Of a DNA stretch of 64,000 nt, positions 1-9,165 are shown in pieces. Each line of letters starts with the position of its first letter. Positions within the stretch are counted from its first letter, which is position 1. The translations under genes and the position numbers were made by a program. Under the pieces are notes generated by a model that saw only the letters and a program-made list of their open reading frames with translations, was not told where the DNA came from and did not search any database. Source of the DNA: Bacillota bacterium. Its GTDB lineage: Bacteria; Bacillota; UBA4882; UBA8346. The stretch is taken from positions 1 to 64,000 of the forward strand of contig JAEVYU010000040.1 in NCBI GenBank assembly GCA_023392595.1. The letters run 5' to 3'.

Positions 1-92
1 GATATTTCTGCTAATGTTTGCCACAAGATCCGTAAATTTATTGATTGTCAACTTCGTAATTGGTTTATGGGTTTACCCATGTATATCAAGTG

Positions 93-287
93 TTATTTAC
101 CCAATTCGTTCTGCGAAAGTTGAGTTAAAAGAAATGTATAAGTAAAATCGGAATTTCCGCTCTCCGCCTCCTGATATTTATCCATAGGAGTTTCCGTAAC
201 TTTGGCCATCTCTTCGGCGGAAATATTGAGAATCTCCCGCATGCCTTTAATTCGCTCGGCAATCTCCTTAATATGCGTCTCCATCAT
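93..287 (-). pseudogene. Truncated XRE-family HTH regulator (N-terminal remnant)
   Basis: The 64 codons encode the first part of an XRE helix-turn-helix domain (residues about 5-50: KEIAERIKGMREILNISAEE, then a second helix beginning MAKVTET). A strong ribosome site (AAAAGGAGGAGAC) precedes a double ATG. In the family I recognise, XRE plus C-terminal cupin regulators of about 180 residues, the text continues past GNSDF into the rest of the HTH. Here it switches after about residue 51 to an unrelated tail, TQLSQNELGK, and stops. No cupin-like sequence is visible in the remaining 92 bases to the window edge. I read it as a gene cut by deletion or insertion; the peptide may still be made. It is divergent from uridine kinase. 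Confidence 0.6.
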
Positions 288-630
288 GTCTCCTCCTTTT
301 CAAACTTCATGGATCGAAGTAAAAAATGTATGACATAAATATTGTCAGCCACAAATTATTATATATTTGATTTTAAATAAAGCAATACAAAAAAATTTTT
401 ATTCATTAATTATTTACGGGTGCAACGAAAAAAAGTTGAAAGTAATTAAAAATCCAGAAGTTCTTGGCTAAAAATCAAGAATTTCAGTTAAAATTGAACA
501 TGCTATCAACTTTTTAAGATTTGTTTCATCTACCGGCAGGTAAAATAAACGCCGAAAACGAATTGGGATAATCAATGGGCGAGGTTGTCCAAGTCCATTC
601 AATGACTGCGGAAATTAATGGAGTAGAGAA
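288..630. other. AT-rich divergent intergenic region
   Basis: This 343-base spacer separates the broken XRE gene (minus) from uridine kinase (plus). It is strongly AT-rich between about 300 and 500, as expected for back-to-back promoters. I could not assign a convincing -35/-10 pair and saw no hairpin, RNA gene or small coding sequence. The last bases carry the udk ribosome site (GGAG about 8 nt before ATG). Confidence 0.5.
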
Positions 631-1257
631 ATGTTAATTATCGGAATAACTGGAGGAACCGGTTCGGGGAAATCCACTGTGGCCGAGGCTCTTCAAAGAG
701 AACTCGGTTCGAGTAACGTGGCTTTAATCTCCCAAGACTCTTATTATGCGGATTTAGCAGATTTGCCCTTTGAAGAACGGGCTAAACGGAATTATGACCA
801 TCCCGATGCCTTTGAAAATAATCTTTTAATTAAGCATCTTAATCAAATCCGGAGGGGTAAAACTATTGAAGTTCCGGTATACGATTTTTCGCAACACGCC
901 CGGACTTCAAAGAAGATCCCGGTAACTCCCCACCCGGTCATTGTGGTGGAAGGAATTTTAATTCTGACCGAACCGGTGCTGCGAAACACATTTGATATTA
1001 AAGTTTATGTGGATACCGATGCCGACACCCGGGTGATCCGCCGGATCACCCGGGATATTAAAGAACGCGGCCGCAGCTTGGACTCGGTTTGCGATCAATA
1101 TTTGACTACAGTCAAGCCGATGCACGAAGCCTTCATCGAACCGTCCAAACGCTATGCGGATATCATCATTCCCGTGGGCGGCCATAACACTGTCGCTCTG
1201 AGCCTGCTGGTATCCAGGATCGAAAGTTATCTGAAAAGTATAGAAAACCGTGAGTAA
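631..1257 (+). CDS. udk: Uridine kinase
   Basis: Cytosolic kinase of pyrimidine salvage, phosphorylating uridine and cytidine with ATP or GTP to UMP and CMP. The 208-residue protein has the usual family length. The Walker A P-loop is at residues 6-16 (ITGGTGSGKST), followed by the substrate-side motif SQDSYYADL (about 34-42) and the YDHPDAFE region (about 55-62). The TRVIRRITRDIKERGR stretch (about 132-147) is the lid-type arginine-rich segment. GGAG lies 8 nt before the ATG. It is a lone plus-strand gene convergent with the aldolase at 1302; no strong terminator was seen in the 44-nt gap. It has no evident link to the sugar operon next to it. Confidence 0.93.
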   Translation: MLIIGITGGTGSGKSTVAEALQRELGSSNVALISQDSYYADLADLPFEERAKRNYDHPDAFENNLLIKHLNQIRRGKTIEVPVYDFSQHARTSKKIPVTPHPVIVVEGILILTEPVLRNTFDIKVYVDTDADTRVIRRITRDIKERGRSLDSVCDQYLTTVKPMHEAFIEPSKRYADIIIPVGGHNTVALSLLVSRIESYLKSIENRE

Positions 1258-1301
1258 CGGTAGTAAATTGTCATATAGTTCCGGTGCAAATTGAACTTTC
1301 T

Positions 1302-2138
1302 TCAACCGCTTACTAGGTTGATTTTTCCTCTGACTACCTCGGTAATAGCTTTCATGGACGGCTCGAAAATCTTCCGGGGATCAAACATCTCCGGATTTTC
1401 CCCTAGGGTATGACGGATTGATTGAACCTGCGCTACCGCCAAATCAGTCCATACATTCAATTTTCGGATTCCCAACTGAACGCTTTTACGCACCATATCG
1501 TCGGGTAAATTGGAACCCCCATGCAATACCAGAGGAATATCGATGATTGCCTTAATTTTTTCCAACAACTCAAAATTCAGTTGGGGTTCTCCCCGGTAAA
1601 GTCCATGCGAAGTCCCTATAGCCACCGCGAAGCAATCAATCCCGGTTTCCATCACGAACTTGACGGCCTCCTCCGGGTCGGTCATTGTTTCTTCCGCCCG
1701 TTTAACATCAATATTACCTTCTTTACCGCCAACCCGTCCCAGCTCCGCTTCTACTGAAACTCCCGCCGCATGGGCCACTTTCACGACTTCTTGGGTGGTT
1801 CGCAGATTTTCTTCAAATGGCAACTTGGAAGCATCGATCATAACTGACGAAAAACCGTACTTAATCGCTTGAACGATTGTATCAAAGTGGGTACAATGGT
1901 CCAAATGTAAAGCTACCGGAACTTTTGACTTTTCAGCCGCCACTCTTCCCAAAGCAGATACATATTCCAAACCGGCATATTTTAACCCGCCTTCGGTTAC
2001 CATCAAAATAACCGGGGCGTTTAGCTCCTCGGCTCCTGCCATAATGGCTTTTACATATTCCAAATTGATAAAATCAAAAGCGCAAACCGCCCCTGGCCGA
2101 TCAACACTCAATAAATCCCCAAGCGGGACAAGGCTCAT
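1302..2138 (-). CDS. Class II ketose-bisphosphate aldolase (fructose/tagatose type)
   Basis: Zinc-dependent aldolase cleaving a ketose 1,6-bisphosphate to dihydroxyacetone phosphate and an aldehyde. Visible are the zinc and phosphate motifs: LHLDHCTHFD (about 77-86), VEAELGRVGGKEG (about 129-141), the second histidine region AIGTSHGLYRGEP (about 173-185) and LHGGSNLPDD (about 205-214). At 278 residues it has the size of the GatY/KbaY/FbaA group. The ribosome site AAGGAGG is ideal. It is the last gene downstream of PfkB, ABC transporter and SIS isomerase genes, so it probably performs the final cleavage in that pathway. Fructose- versus tagatose-bisphosphate preference cannot be read from the sequence. 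A paralogue lies at 24744-25595. Confidence 0.9.
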   Translation of the reverse strand: MSLVPLGDLLSVDRPGAVCAFDFINLEYVKAIMAGAEELNAPVILMVTEGGLKYAGLEYVSALGRVAAEKSKVPVALHLDHCTHFDTIVQAIKYGFSSVMIDASKLPFEENLRTTQEVVKVAHAAGVSVEAELGRVGGKEGNIDVKRAEETMTDPEEAVKFVMETGIDCFAVAIGTSHGLYRGEPQLNFELLEKIKAIIDIPLVLHGGSNLPDDMVRKSVQLGIRKLNVWTDLAVAQVQSIRHTLGENPEMFDPRKIFEPSMKAITEVVRGKINLVSG

Positions 2139-2281
2139 TGGACTTTCCTCCTTAATTCCAGTTCATTTTTTTCTAAGCCGCAGGCAAAAGCATAGGAAGA
2201 AGTAACTTCCATGATTTTATGGTGAAATCGAGCCATCATTTCTATTGCCGAAATCGCCTTCCCAAACACAAAGGTCAATAA

Positions 2282-3202
2282 TCAATCCTGCAATAGATCG
2301 GAAGGAAAGTCCCGCCAACGGGGTTGGCCCTGGATACCACCTGCTGCAGTTGTATTCATGGCTCCGCAATAACTACCCAAGCGCAAAGCTTTTTCAACGG
2401 AGAATCCGCTAAGATAACCTTTTAAAAAACCGGCATCAAAACTGTCTCCAGCACCTACTCCATCCACATACTGAATAGGAAAGGCAGACATACTCCAAAT
2501 TTTATCTCCTTGACGAGCGATGGAACCTAGATTACCCCTTTTTACCACGACTAACGGCACTATTTGGGACATCTTTTCCAAAGCGCGGTCCAAGTCGTCA
2601 ATACCCGATATGGCCATCAGTTCATTTTCGTTCGGCAAAAAAACATCCGTCAATTCTAAAATTTTGTATATTCCATCCCACTTCTCTTCGGGGTCCCAAT
2701 TGGTGTCAATACTCACCGTTAAACCCAGACTCCGAGCCATCGTTAATATTTCAGGGAAGTGGGGTTTTAAATTCGTCAACAAAAAATAACTTCCTACATG
2801 AATATGTCTTGCCTTTGCCAGCAATGTTTCAGTTACACGTTCAAAGGGCATTGCCGTTATACCCGCCTGGTCGGTCAAAATCGCCCGATCGTTTCCCCGG
2901 CAAAGCGCAAAACTGGCGGCGGTTCTAAAACCCTTTTTCATCTCTACCAAGCTGACATCAACTCCAGCTTCGGCTAAACGTGATAACATAAAACGGCCGA
3001 ACAAATCCTCTCCCATAACTCCCGCCACTGCTGTACGAAGTTGAAGTTTTGCCGCCTGGCAGGCAAAGATTGGGCAAGAACCGCCTATTTCCAATAAATA
3101 TCCGGAAATCATTTTTTCTTTCTGGCCAAATTCGGGGTCGGCATCGGCTAAAACCAAGTCAACATTGAGGTCGGCAAGTGTTAAGACATCAAATTCGGGC
3201 AT
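2282..3202 (-). CDS. PfkB-family sugar kinase
   Basis: ATP-dependent ribokinase-fold carbohydrate kinase, 306 residues. The N-terminal PfkB signature begins VLTLADLNVDLVL (about 6-18) with EIGGSCPIFA (about 37-46), and the C-terminal signature is DGVGAGDSFDAGFLKGYLSG (about 248-267), holding the anion hole and catalytic Asp (GAGDS). ATG follows AGGAG by 8 nt. In this operon (isomerase, ABC transporter, kinase, bisphosphate aldolase) the natural role is phosphorylating a ketose phosphate, for example tagatose 6-phosphate, before cleavage by the next gene. The exact sugar is inference. The 143-nt gap to the aldolase holds only its ribosome site and no terminator that I can see. Confidence 0.85.
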   Translation of the reverse strand: MPEFDVLTLADLNVDLVLADADPEFGQKEKMISGYLLEIGGSCPIFACQAAKLQLRTAVAGVMGEDLFGRFMLSRLAEAGVDVSLVEMKKGFRTAASFALCRGNDRAILTDQAGITAMPFERVTETLLAKARHIHVGSYFLLTNLKPHFPEILTMARSLGLTVSIDTNWDPEEKWDGIYKILELTDVFLPNENELMAISGIDDLDRALEKMSQIVPLVVVKRGNLGSIARQGDKIWSMSAFPIQYVDGVGAGDSFDAGFLKGYLSGFSVEKALRLGSYCGAMNTTAAGGIQGQPRWRDFPSDLLQD

Positions 3203-3308
3203 TCTCTAATCACTCCTGGGTTTACTATTCTTTTAAATAAGATCATCTAACAGCGACTCACTATGAATTCCCAAAAATCGCTTCCAAACGATTTTATGAA
3301 AAAAAGAA

Positions 3309-3415
3309 CTGTCCCAAAAGAAATTTAATGATTAAGATATACAACAAAGAAGTTTGCCTTTCAACTATGTTTTATATTGCATATCTCATTTTTTTAAAAT
3401 ACTTTTTCGACAGCC
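3309..3415. repeat. MITE-like palindromic intergenic element (copy A)
   Basis: An imperfect long palindrome. The left end CTGTCCCAAAAG and right end TTTTTCGACAG are inverted, and inner arms AAGATATACAA and TATTGCATATCT pair. The left half is near-identical to the reverse complement of copy B (23537-23650): both read CTGTCCCAAAAG(G)AAATTTAA and then a GAT-A-AAGA block. It sits 42 nt downstream of the binding-protein stop, so it would also form a 3' hairpin in that transcript. No coding potential. Confidence 0.7.
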
Positions 3416-3457
3416 CATTTATCAAGTTATTCGAGTAACTATTTTCGAAAAATCATT

Positions 3458-4741
3458 TTATTTCAATTTTTTGCCATCAACAACTTTACCCTTTAAGAAA
3501 CCAGCGATATCGTCAGCTGCTGCTTTCGGTGAGCGCGAACCCAACATGGCTTGTTGAACTGCCACGATGGTCTTTTGCACCAATTCATCATACCATTCAA
3601 CCAACGGAAGCGGTTTGGCAACCTGCGACTGTTGGCCAAATTGTCTCCAATATGGATATTTCTTGAGCAGCTGATCGTCTTTATAAAGCTCATTGAACAA
3701 AGGTAAACTTCCGATTTCCATTGCCCGCTCTTTGTCTTTTTCTTTGGAAATCATGAATTGAATGTATTTCCATGCTAAATCGCGATTCTTACTGTTCCTC
3801 GGAATTGAAAAAGCCTCCGGTAAAGTTAGGGTTGTCTGTAATGAAGTCGTTTTGCCGGGAAGCCATGGCGCTACTTCGATTTGTCCCACAACTTTGGACT
3901 TCTTGGGATCATTTGCATAATTAAACGTACTTGGCGGTCCTTGGAAAAAGAAGGCGCTTGAACCTCGATAGAATAAATCGGCTGCCGCTTCTTGGGAAAG
4001 AGTGGTACTTGATGGATTAACCAGTTTTTCCTTCTTCATCATATCCACCATAAAGGTGATTGCATCCAGTGAAGGAGACTGGTTAATGGTAATTTGACCC
4101 TTATCATTGAAATAATTTCCACCATAACTATACAGATAAAATGCAACGGAGTTTGCCAGAGCCCATTCTTGATTCCAATACTCAGCGATGGGATATTCAC
4201 AAATGCCCGCTTTTTTAAGCGCCTTGGCTTGAGTTATTACCTCAGCCCAAGTTTTTGGCGGCGCCTTGAAACCGGCTTTTTGCAGTAATGTTTTGTTATA
4301 AAAGAAGAAACGGGTGTCATTATTCCACGGAATCCCCAATAACTTTCCATTTCGCGTGAATGTACTCACCAGTCCCGGCATTAAACTGTTTATATATTGT
4401 TTATCGGCAATATCATTAAGGGGGCTCACCCAGCCAGTTGCGGCAAATTTGGCGACCCAGCCGTTATCAAATTCGATAACGTCGTAGGAACTTCCGCCAG
4501 CTGCCAAGTCGGTTAAAACTTTATCGGCAACTTCATCCCAGGACATCTGAATGAACTCTACTTGAACTCCAGTTTTTGACTCAAACTCTTTGGTCTGCTT
4601 TTCCCAAATACCAATTAAATCCATTTCATGTCTTGGCATAATCACGGTTATCTTTGAAGCCGCATGGGCTATAATGGTTCCGGTGAGGGAGAAACCGACT
4701 AAGGTCACTAATATCAATAACATTATCATTTTACGTTTCAT
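3458..4741 (-). CDS. Sugar ABC transporter substrate-binding protein
   Basis: Extracytoplasmic solute-binding protein of the carbohydrate-uptake CUT1 type, 427 residues. A Sec signal peptide occupies about residues 1-28 (MKRKMIMLLILVTLVGFSLT, then cleavage near AHA/AS) with no lipobox cysteine. The mature part has the family landmarks FESKTGVQVEF (about 52-62), DVIEFDNGWVAKFAATGW (about 85-102) and GIPWNNDTRFFFYNKTLLQK (about 136-155). It follows two permease genes on the same strand, the usual order for CUT1 operons. No ATPase gene is in this operon, so a shared MsmK/UgpC-type ATPase elsewhere probably energises it. The ligand is unknown; the context suggests a hexose or amino sugar. Confidence 0.9.
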   Translation of the reverse strand: MKRKMIMLLILVTLVGFSLTGTIIAHAASKITVIMPRHEMDLIGIWEKQTKEFESKTGVQVEFIQMSWDEVADKVLTDLAAGGSSYDVIEFDNGWVAKFAATGWVSPLNDIADKQYINSLMPGLVSTFTRNGKLLGIPWNNDTRFFFYNKTLLQKAGFKAPPKTWAEVITQAKALKKAGICEYPIAEYWNQEWALANSVAFYLYSYGGNYFNDKGQITINQSPSLDAITFMVDMMKKEKLVNPSSTTLSQEAAADLFYRGSSAFFFQGPPSTFNYANDPKKSKVVGQIEVAPWLPGKTTSLQTTLTLPEAFSIPRNSKNRDLAWKYIQFMISKEKDKERAMEIGSLPLFNELYKDDQLLKKYPYWRQFGQQSQVAKPLPLVEWYDELVQKTIVAVQQAMLGSRSPKAAADDIAGFLKGKVVDGKKLK

Positions 4742-4833
4742 AATATCACTCCTTTTTAGTTTTTTATGGGTCCAGACTTATGGGAAATTACCATCCACCT
4801 CCTTCTCCAGTAAACAAACTCTTAATTGGGCTA

Positions 4834-5757
4834 TCAACCTTTAACTGCCCCACCGGTAAGGCCTTGAACGATATACTTTTGAAATACCAAAGCCATGACG
4901 ACCGGAGGCAAACTGGCGATTACACCAGCCGAAGCCATTGCAACGTAATCGATCCCAACTTTACTGGAAAACTCTGAAAGCAAAACGCTAATCGTTTTGG
5001 AGTTTAAAGTTGAACTTAAAATGAATGCCGTGAAAAACTCATTCCAAGCGATAATAAAGGCAAAAATCCCACAAGCTGCAAGACCCGGAGTTGAAAGGGG
5101 AATAATGATTCGAAATATGGTGCCAAATCTGGAACAGCCATCGATACGGGCCACTTCTTCCAAATCTTTCGGTACACTGGTAAAATAACTTCTCATTAGC
5201 CAGACCATCAGGGGCAGAATAAAGGAGCAATTGGCAAGAATCAACGCCAAACGGGTATTCAGCAGCCCTAAATTCTTCATGATGATGTAAAGCGGGATAA
5301 TTAAAACAGCCAAAGGTAAGAATTGGGTTATCAATATCAAAAAATACAAGGATTTTTTTCCTTTGAAATTCAACCGTGTAAAAGCATATGCCGCAAATGT
5401 CCCGGCAAAAAGGCATATTAATGTCGATGAACCGGCGATAATCAGACTGTTAAGAAATCCATATCGCAGGTCTCGATTAGGACTCGACGAATCAGCCGTG
5501 CTCAGAAATATTTGTTGATAATTTTCAACATTAATCTTTTGAGGTATCCAATGTAATGGAATCGCAGTGAGGTCAACCCGGTAGGATATACTACTTATTA
5601 TAAGCCAAGTATAAGGCGCCAAAATACATATACTGATAAGAAAAACTGTCAAGTATAGTAAAATCCTCTTCCATTTTCCCCTTTTTAATCTCTGAGAAAG
5701 CGTGGACTTTGTTAAAATACCCTGCCTGTCATTATCAACATTTTTCAAATTTGTCAT
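4834..5757 (-). CDS. Sugar ABC transporter permease (MalG type)
   Basis: Inner-membrane permease with about six transmembrane helices, 307 residues from the ATG that follows GAGGG by 8 nt (an upstream in-frame ATG would add 7). The EAA loop that contacts the ATPase is visible (about 203-222: LEEVARIDGCSRFGTIFRII). The C-terminus KYIVQGLTGGAVKG is the classic MalG-family ending. It lies between the partner permease (5868-6785) and the binding protein (3458-4741). The N-terminal ~35 residues are basic and hydrophilic, somewhat longer than in most MalG proteins. Confidence 0.9.
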   Translation of the reverse strand: MTNLKNVDNDRQGILTKSTLSQRLKRGKWKRILLYLTVFLISICILAPYTWLIISSISYRVDLTAIPLHWIPQKINVENYQQIFLSTADSSSPNRDLRYGFLNSLIIAGSSTLICLFAGTFAAYAFTRLNFKGKKSLYFLILITQFLPLAVLIIPLYIIMKNLGLLNTRLALILANCSFILPLMVWLMRSYFTSVPKDLEEVARIDGCSRFGTIFRIIIPLSTPGLAACGIFAFIIAWNEFFTAFILSSTLNSKTISVLLSEFSSKVGIDYVAMASAGVIASLPPVVMALVFQKYIVQGLTGGAVKG

Positions 5758-5867
5758 ATCTTTTACCCTCTTCACCATTTACTTTCAGCAGAATCTTCAG
5801 AAAGAATTTTTCAATAAATCTCAGTGAATTATTAATGGCAAATTTATCTACAATATTAGATATTCAA

Positions 5868-6785
5868 TCATGAATCAAGTTCTTGCTCTGACAATAAATT
5901 CTTGACATATAACATTACCAATAGCGTTGCTGCAAAAGTCAAAATATACGCCAATGCGGAACCATAACCAAACTTCAAAAACTTAAAAGTATTTTGATAG
6001 ATATAGTAAGTCAGTACATTCGTGGCATCCGCCGGCCCGCCTTTGGTCATGATATAGATCAGGTCAAACTCTTTTAAGGCCCATATCGTTTTCAATACTA
6101 AAACCACCATGATAACCGGTTTTAACATTGGAATCACAATCTTTCGCAAACATTGAAATCCCGTGGCGCCATCAACTGTGGCTGCCTCATATAATTCTTT
6201 TGGGACAGATTGAAGAGCCGCTAAAATGAGTAAAATAGCCACCGGAGTTTCCTTCCAGATATTTGCAAGAATTACAATATGAAAAGCGGCCAAAGGATCC
6301 CCAAGCCATATCTGATAGGATTTGAGTAATCCAATTTGATTTAATAGAGCATTAAAGGCTCCATAATTGGCATCAAATATCCATTTCCACATAATCCCGT
6401 TAACTACATAAGGTAGCGCCCACGGCAAAATGATTAGCCCGCGAACAAAGCCTCTTCCCTTAAAATTCTGGTTTAAAATAAGTGCGATACAAATTCCCAG
6501 CGCGGTCTCAATGGAAACCGTCAACAATGCAAAATACCAAGTCTTGCCGAAGGCCGCCCAAAACATTGGATTTTTTAGGGCTTCAATATAATTACCCAAA
6601 CCGACAAAATCCTTGATACTGGCAGGATTAAGCAAATCCATCTTGGTTAGGCTGATCATCAAAGAAGAACACATTGGAAAGACCAATAAACCAAAAATAA
6701 TCATTGTGGCCGGTAATAATAATATAAATGCCAATATTCCGGGCCTTTCCATTACACTCAGATGAGACCGTGATATTTTAGACAT
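5868..6785 (-). CDS. Sugar ABC transporter permease (MalF type)
   Basis: Partner inner-membrane permease, 305 residues from the ATG 7 nt after GAGGAGG; an ORF extension of 13 codons upstream is not needed. Hydrophobic segments begin ILAFILLLPATMIIFGLLVF (about 17-36) and several more follow. The EAA motif is YEAATVDGATGFQCLRKIVI (about 206-225), with the nearby conserved KGGP segment (MTKGGPADATNVLTYYIY). It is co-directional with the SIS gene 45 nt upstream and the second permease about 110 nt downstream. It works with 4834-5757 and the binding protein at 3458-4741. Confidence 0.9.
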   Translation of the reverse strand: MSKISRSHLSVMERPGILAFILLLPATMIIFGLLVFPMCSSLMISLTKMDLLNPASIKDFVGLGNYIEALKNPMFWAAFGKTWYFALLTVSIETALGICIALILNQNFKGRGFVRGLIILPWALPYVVNGIMWKWIFDANYGAFNALLNQIGLLKSYQIWLGDPLAAFHIVILANIWKETPVAILLILAALQSVPKELYEAATVDGATGFQCLRKIVIPMLKPVIMVVLVLKTIWALKEFDLIYIMTKGGPADATNVLTYYIYQNTFKFLKFGYGSALAYILTFAATLLVMLYVKNLLSEQELDS

Positions 6786-6829
6786 TGATAAGCCTCCTCG
6801 ATAGACAAATAATGGTGAACTCATTGTTT

Positions 6830-7873
6830 TTATAACTTAATCCAAGCATCCAAACCCTCCGGTTGGTCCGGGTTGAATCCTTTTTGGATGGCTTTATAGT
6901 AAGCCAAGATTTGTGGTATAAAAATAAGAGGAAGCCCACATGCCGCATTGCTCAGAGTAATCTCGGACGAAACCGCTAATTTCACACCCGGAATATTACC
7001 CTTTGGAGTATCGCTATATGTAATCACGGTAGCCCCTTTTTTGATTAAATCACCGGCTAAAGCCGTTTGATATTCATAACCTTCGGAGCTAAGACACATA
7101 ATGACCAAAGAATGTTGATTAATTAATACCATCGGCCCATGTCTAACATCAAGCAGATGATAATAGCGCCCCGGAGTTCGAGCAATCTCTGTAAAAGCCA
7201 GAGCGCCCTCGTCGGCAATCCCTTGCAGCTCGCCGTCTGCCAATATCACCGCATCCCTCCAGTCGACTTCCGCAATCCCTTTTAATTGTGCTTCGTATTT
7301 TTCAATAAAATGCTCTCCGGCATCAATTGCTGTATCTAATTCACTAATTAGCTTTTGATCATTAGCTAAATATGCCAGGACTAATAAATTTGTTAAATAA
7401 AGATTGGTCACGGTCCTTGTTTGACATACGCTTTCATCAAAAGCCCATGGAATTTCTAAAGTTAAATCCGCAATTTTAGCAAGGTCTGAATCCTCTACAC
7501 AAGTGACCCCGATCACCGGCAAGGACGGTTGCAATGATTTAACATTTTTTATCGCTTGTATCACTTCACTGGTACTTCCGGAACGGGTTGGAGCGATAAC
7601 GAGTGCCCCGTCAAACAATTTCTGGTAGCTTTTATAATGAAGCATCAAATCTCCGGAAGCAATAGCCGTTGCGGGTCTATCCAATCTTATCCTGCAGGTA
7701 AATTCGGCGGACTGGCAAAGATTATAACTTGAACCACACCCAGTAAATATTATACTTCGAGGTGATCTATCTTTGTAGAAACGAAGCAGTTCTTCTTTCC
7801 TTGAAGTAATATAATCAAAAGTTTTTCTTAATGCTGTATATTGAGATTTTATCTCCGCATAAGTATAATTCAT
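6830..7873 (-). CDS. SIS-domain sugar phosphate isomerase/deaminase (AgaS/FrlB-like)
   Basis: Double SIS-domain protein of 347 residues, like the isomerase half of GlmS. The phosphosugar-binding SIS signatures are IIFTGCGSSYNLCQSA (about 41-56) and VIAPTRSGSTSEVIQAIKN (about 92-110). The mid region EIARTPGRYYHLLDVRHGPM (about 228-247) matches the catalytic RHGP segment of AgaS and GlmS relatives. Such enzymes deaminate or isomerise amino-sugar phosphates, or split fructosamine phosphates. With a PfkB kinase and bisphosphate aldolase downstream, a galactosamine-to-tagatose-type route is the simplest model; a fructosamine (Frl-like) route is an alternative. It is first in the operon; a candidate GntR site lies 41-58 nt upstream. 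The ribosome site is weak (AGAGAG). Confidence 0.8.
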   Translation of the reverse strand: MNYTYAEIKSQYTALRKTFDYITSRKEELLRFYKDRSPRSIIFTGCGSSYNLCQSAEFTCRIRLDRPATAIASGDLMLHYKSYQKLFDGALVIAPTRSGSTSEVIQAIKNVKSLQPSLPVIGVTCVEDSDLAKIADLTLEIPWAFDESVCQTRTVTNLYLTNLLVLAYLANDQKLISELDTAIDAGEHFIEKYEAQLKGIAEVDWRDAVILADGELQGIADEGALAFTEIARTPGRYYHLLDVRHGPMVLINQHSLVIMCLSSEGYEYQTALAGDLIKKGATVITYSDTPKGNIPGVKLAVSSEITLSNAACGLPLIFIPQILAYYKAIQKGFNPDQPEGLDAWIKL

Positions 7874-7913
7874 AATTTTGGGCTCTCTTTTCTTTTTATT
7901 TATAACATCATCT

Positions 7914-7931
7914 TATTATATTGTTATAACC
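7914..7931. promoter_or_regulatory. Candidate GntR operator upstream of the SIS-ABC operon
   Basis: The 18 bases read GGTTATAACAATATAATA on the minus strand. They are identical to 8881-8898, immediately upstream of the gntR gene. Finding the same 18-mer only in front of the regulator and the first structural gene is the usual signature of a repressor site. Its core contains the short palindrome GTTATAAC. It lies 41 bases upstream of the SIS start. Binding itself is inference. Confidence 0.65.
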
Positions 7932-8139
7932 ATTAATTCTAACAAACCACCCCGATATAATGTCTTCATTCACCTCTTCTTTTAACAAACTTATTCCACC
8001 GTATATGAAAAAAGGTGCACATATATCGTTTTCTATACCAATAAAATATATCATATCAGTCTAGATGTCAAGATATATTACACACATTTCATATCAATAA
8101 TAAAAGCTTACATTTTTATCACGCGGGTTGCGTGCCGCA

Positions 8140-8871
8140 TTATTTTAAACAAATCTTATATTTGTATCGATCACCCCGGATGATTCCCTGGCAGAATTCT
8201 ACCATCCGTTCATTTGCATAGGTAATCCTTTCTAACGAAAGACCCGGCGCATTTTTGCCGACATGTAAATGAGCGGCATCACTCGAATGAATAATCACAG
8301 CCTCAAATGTCTCAATCGCTTCATTGGGAATCAAATTATACCGGATTGTCAAAGCATTGTATAAGCCTTTGGCCTCAATTTCATCCGCAGTTAAGCCGGG
8401 GCATAATTCACAGGGTATATAGGATGTTTCAACGGCAAACGGTTCATCATTCGCCAGCCTAAGTCGTCTGATATAATAGACTTCGGTTTCTTTTTCATTA
8501 AAATGTTTGGCAATACTTTCATCGGCTTTTAATTTTTTGAACTCAATCATTTGGGTACTGGGAGCATACCCCAAGTTACGAATTTCTTCACTGAAACTGT
8601 AAAAATTTGATAGTCTTTGTTCAATTTTGGGAGCTGTCACAAAGGTGCCTTTCCCTTGTTTCCGGTACAAAAACCCCTCGTCCTCCAACTCTTGCAACGC
8701 CTGCCGAACCGTAATCCGGCTGACTTCATACAAATCACACAATTCCCTTTCGGTAGGTATCTTACTGTCAATCTCCCACTCATTGCTTTTGATCTTATCC
8801 ACCAAAATTTCTTTTAATTGATAATACAATGCGACTGGCGCTTTTTCATTCAGTAAAATTGTTTCCACCAC
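8140..8871 (-). CDS. GntR/HutC-family transcriptional regulator (UTRA domain)
   Basis: Local regulator of 243 residues. The winged-helix domain is at about residues 10-75 (IPTERELCDLYEVSRITVRQ is the recognition-helix region, followed by QGKGTFV, the wing). The UTRA ligand domain spans about 95-240 (VYYIRRLRLANDEPFAVETS). HutC-type GntR proteins of this kind (NagR, FrlR, GamR) usually sense a phosphorylated sugar intermediate and repress the adjacent operon. It lies upstream of and co-directional with the SIS-ABC genes but separated by 266 nt. The start appears to be GTG, with no strong ribosome site and an operator copy 10 nt upstream, so autoregulation is likely. Confidence 0.88.
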   Translation of the reverse strand: MVETILLNEKAPVALYYQLKEILVDKIKSNEWEIDSKIPTERELCDLYEVSRITVRQALQELEDEGFLYRKQGKGTFVTAPKIEQRLSNFYSFSEEIRNLGYAPSTQMIEFKKLKADESIAKHFNEKETEVYYIRRLRLANDEPFAVETSYIPCELCPGLTADEIEAKGLYNALTIRYNLIPNEAIETFEAVIIHSSDAAHLHVGKNAPGLSLERITYANERMVEFCQGIIRGDRYKYKICLK

Positions 8872-8880
8872 GCTTTAATT

Positions 8881-8898
8881 GGTTATAACAATATAATA
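8881..8898. promoter_or_regulatory. Candidate GntR operator upstream of gntR
   Basis: Plus-strand GGTTATAACAATATAATA, an exact 18-base match in opposite orientation to 7914-7931. It ends 10 bases upstream of the gntR start codon, where bound protein would block transcription or translation start. This supports autoregulation by the GntR-UTRA protein. Confidence 0.65.
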
Positions 8899-9165
8899 TA
8901 TTATCTGTGAAAACTTTTCAAGTTTTTTGGGGGCGAAATTCAATTATAAGCGATTTTACCCATTAAAATAGCGTTCAATACTGACCAACTTGCAAAGGGA
9001 TATAAAAGGCTTGCCATAAAGGATTCAGACTTCTAACAAAGTCAATGTCGATGTAAAGCCGCTTATCAATAAAATCAAAAAAAGGATATATTTATCTTTC
9101 CTAGAATTATTATACTTCTATTCATTATAAAACTAAAACTTGCAACATGAAAGGTTAAAAAAATT

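Noticed and set aside
958..1305. 115-codon minus-strand frame over uridine kinase
   Set aside because: Antisense shadow of udk; no recognisable domain.
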